From contig CANQDN010000027.1 of NCBI GenBank assembly GCA_947593275.1, positions 1 through 12,314 on the forward strand: a stretch of DNA of 12,314 nt. Reading direction: 5' to 3'. The notes under the pieces are model-generated. The model was given only the letters and a program-made list of their open reading frames with translations, searched no databases and was not told the DNA's origin. Below, in pieces: positions 12,134 through 12,314 of this stretch. Origin of the DNA: an uncultured Bacilli bacterium (lineage in GTDB: Bacteria > Bacillota_I > Bacilli_A > RF39 > UBA660). Made by a program: the position numbers and the translations under genes. Numbering within the stretch: the first letter of the stretch is position 1; the number at the start of each line of letters is the position of its first letter.

Positions 12134-12162
12134 AGTATAGCACTATAAATTAAAAAAGTCCA
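12134..12162 (-). promoter_or_regulatory. Promoter of the DUF3048 gene
   Basis: Minus-strand TGGACT, 17 bp, TGC-TATACT (extended -10), start near 12127, so the leader is very short. Confidence 0.65.
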
Positions 12163-12164
12163 TG

Positions 12165-12190
12165 AAAAAAGAACCCATTTCTAGGTTCTT
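12165..12190 (-). terminator. Intrinsic terminator of tuf
   Basis: AAGAACC pairs with GGTTCTT in the minus sense around an 8-nt loop, followed by TTTTC. It separates tuf from the DUF3048 promoter. Confidence 0.85.
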
Positions 12191-12202
12191 TACTAATTAT
12201 TA

Positions 12203-12314
12203 CTATTCAACAATTTCTGATACTACACCAGCACCAACAGTACGTCCACCCTCACGAATAGAGAATTGAGTACCATTTTCAAGAGCAACTGGAGCAATTA
12301 ATTCAACAGTCATG
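12203..12314 (-). CDS. tuf: Elongation factor Tu, C-terminal end (5' part outside window)
   Basis: About 36 codons before a TAG stop read MTVELIAPVALENG, then IREGGRTVGAGVVSEIVE. This is the last strand pair of domain III of EF-Tu, with the near-universal REGGRTVGAG motif. EF-Tu is the GTPase that brings aminoacyl-tRNA to the ribosome. Codon use and sequence are those of a normal housekeeping gene; the terminator follows 13 bases after the stop. Only the tip is present, so nothing can be said about its start or the operon partners upstream. Confidence 0.95.
   Translation of the reverse strand, partial: MTVELIAPVALENGTQFSIREGGRTVGAGVVSEIVE

Overview
The window is very AT-rich and uses TGG for Trp with ordinary TAA/TAG/TGA stops. 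Near-consensus sigma-A promoters, strong AGGAGG-type ribosome sites, a rubrerythrin, a YerB-like DUF3048 protein and the C-terminal tip of EF-Tu together point to a low-G+C Firmicutes, probably anaerobic and gut-associated. I cannot place it more precisely. Translation table 4 is not indicated.

Positions 1-7380 are an array of three paralogous units of about 2.5 kb. Each unit has (i) a minus-strand gene for a large N-terminally membrane-anchored, cysteine-containing surface protein read from a TTG start (the first is cut by the left edge); (ii) a divergent plus-strand gene for a regulator made of two fused XRE-type helix-turn-helix domains; and (iii) a nearly invariant block of about 300 bp. 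The promoter side of each surface gene is also conserved: TTGACW-17-TATAAT and a perfect 14-bp palindrome at the expected transcription start. The roughly 45 bp in front of each regulator is unrelated between units.

The invariant block is the most interesting part. It has two tandem TGTCGAA-type boxes 10 bp apart (the Spo0A-box spacing), a plus-strand promoter, a structured leader of about 100 nt, and a 33-34-codon ORF for a short peptide (hydrophobic start, then KK, then strictly alternating hydrophobic/polar residues). On the opposite strand there is an extended -10 promoter and a strong intrinsic terminator embedded in the small ORF; these define an antisense RNA of about 94 nt. The 5' end of the sense RNA is complementary over 12 nt to its own 3' end. 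Together this looks like a three-copy type I toxin-antitoxin-like module that I cannot assign to a known family.

Positions 7414-9621 hold an OatA-like membrane O-acyltransferase with two SGNH modules in tandem, the second lacking the catalytic serine motif. It reads directly into the third antisense RNA. Then follow rubrerythrin (minus), a divergent small J-domain-like protein without HPD (plus), a small single-pass membrane protein downstream of a DUF3048/YerB-like protein (minus, apparent operon), and the 3' end of tuf (minus). This right half is ordinary chromosomal housekeeping and envelope context.

Inferred logic of the array: each unit pairs one surface-protein variant with its own regulator and a small sense/antisense RNA pair. 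The RNA pair could stabilise the array, connect it to a Spo0A-like or other stress/stationary input, or both.
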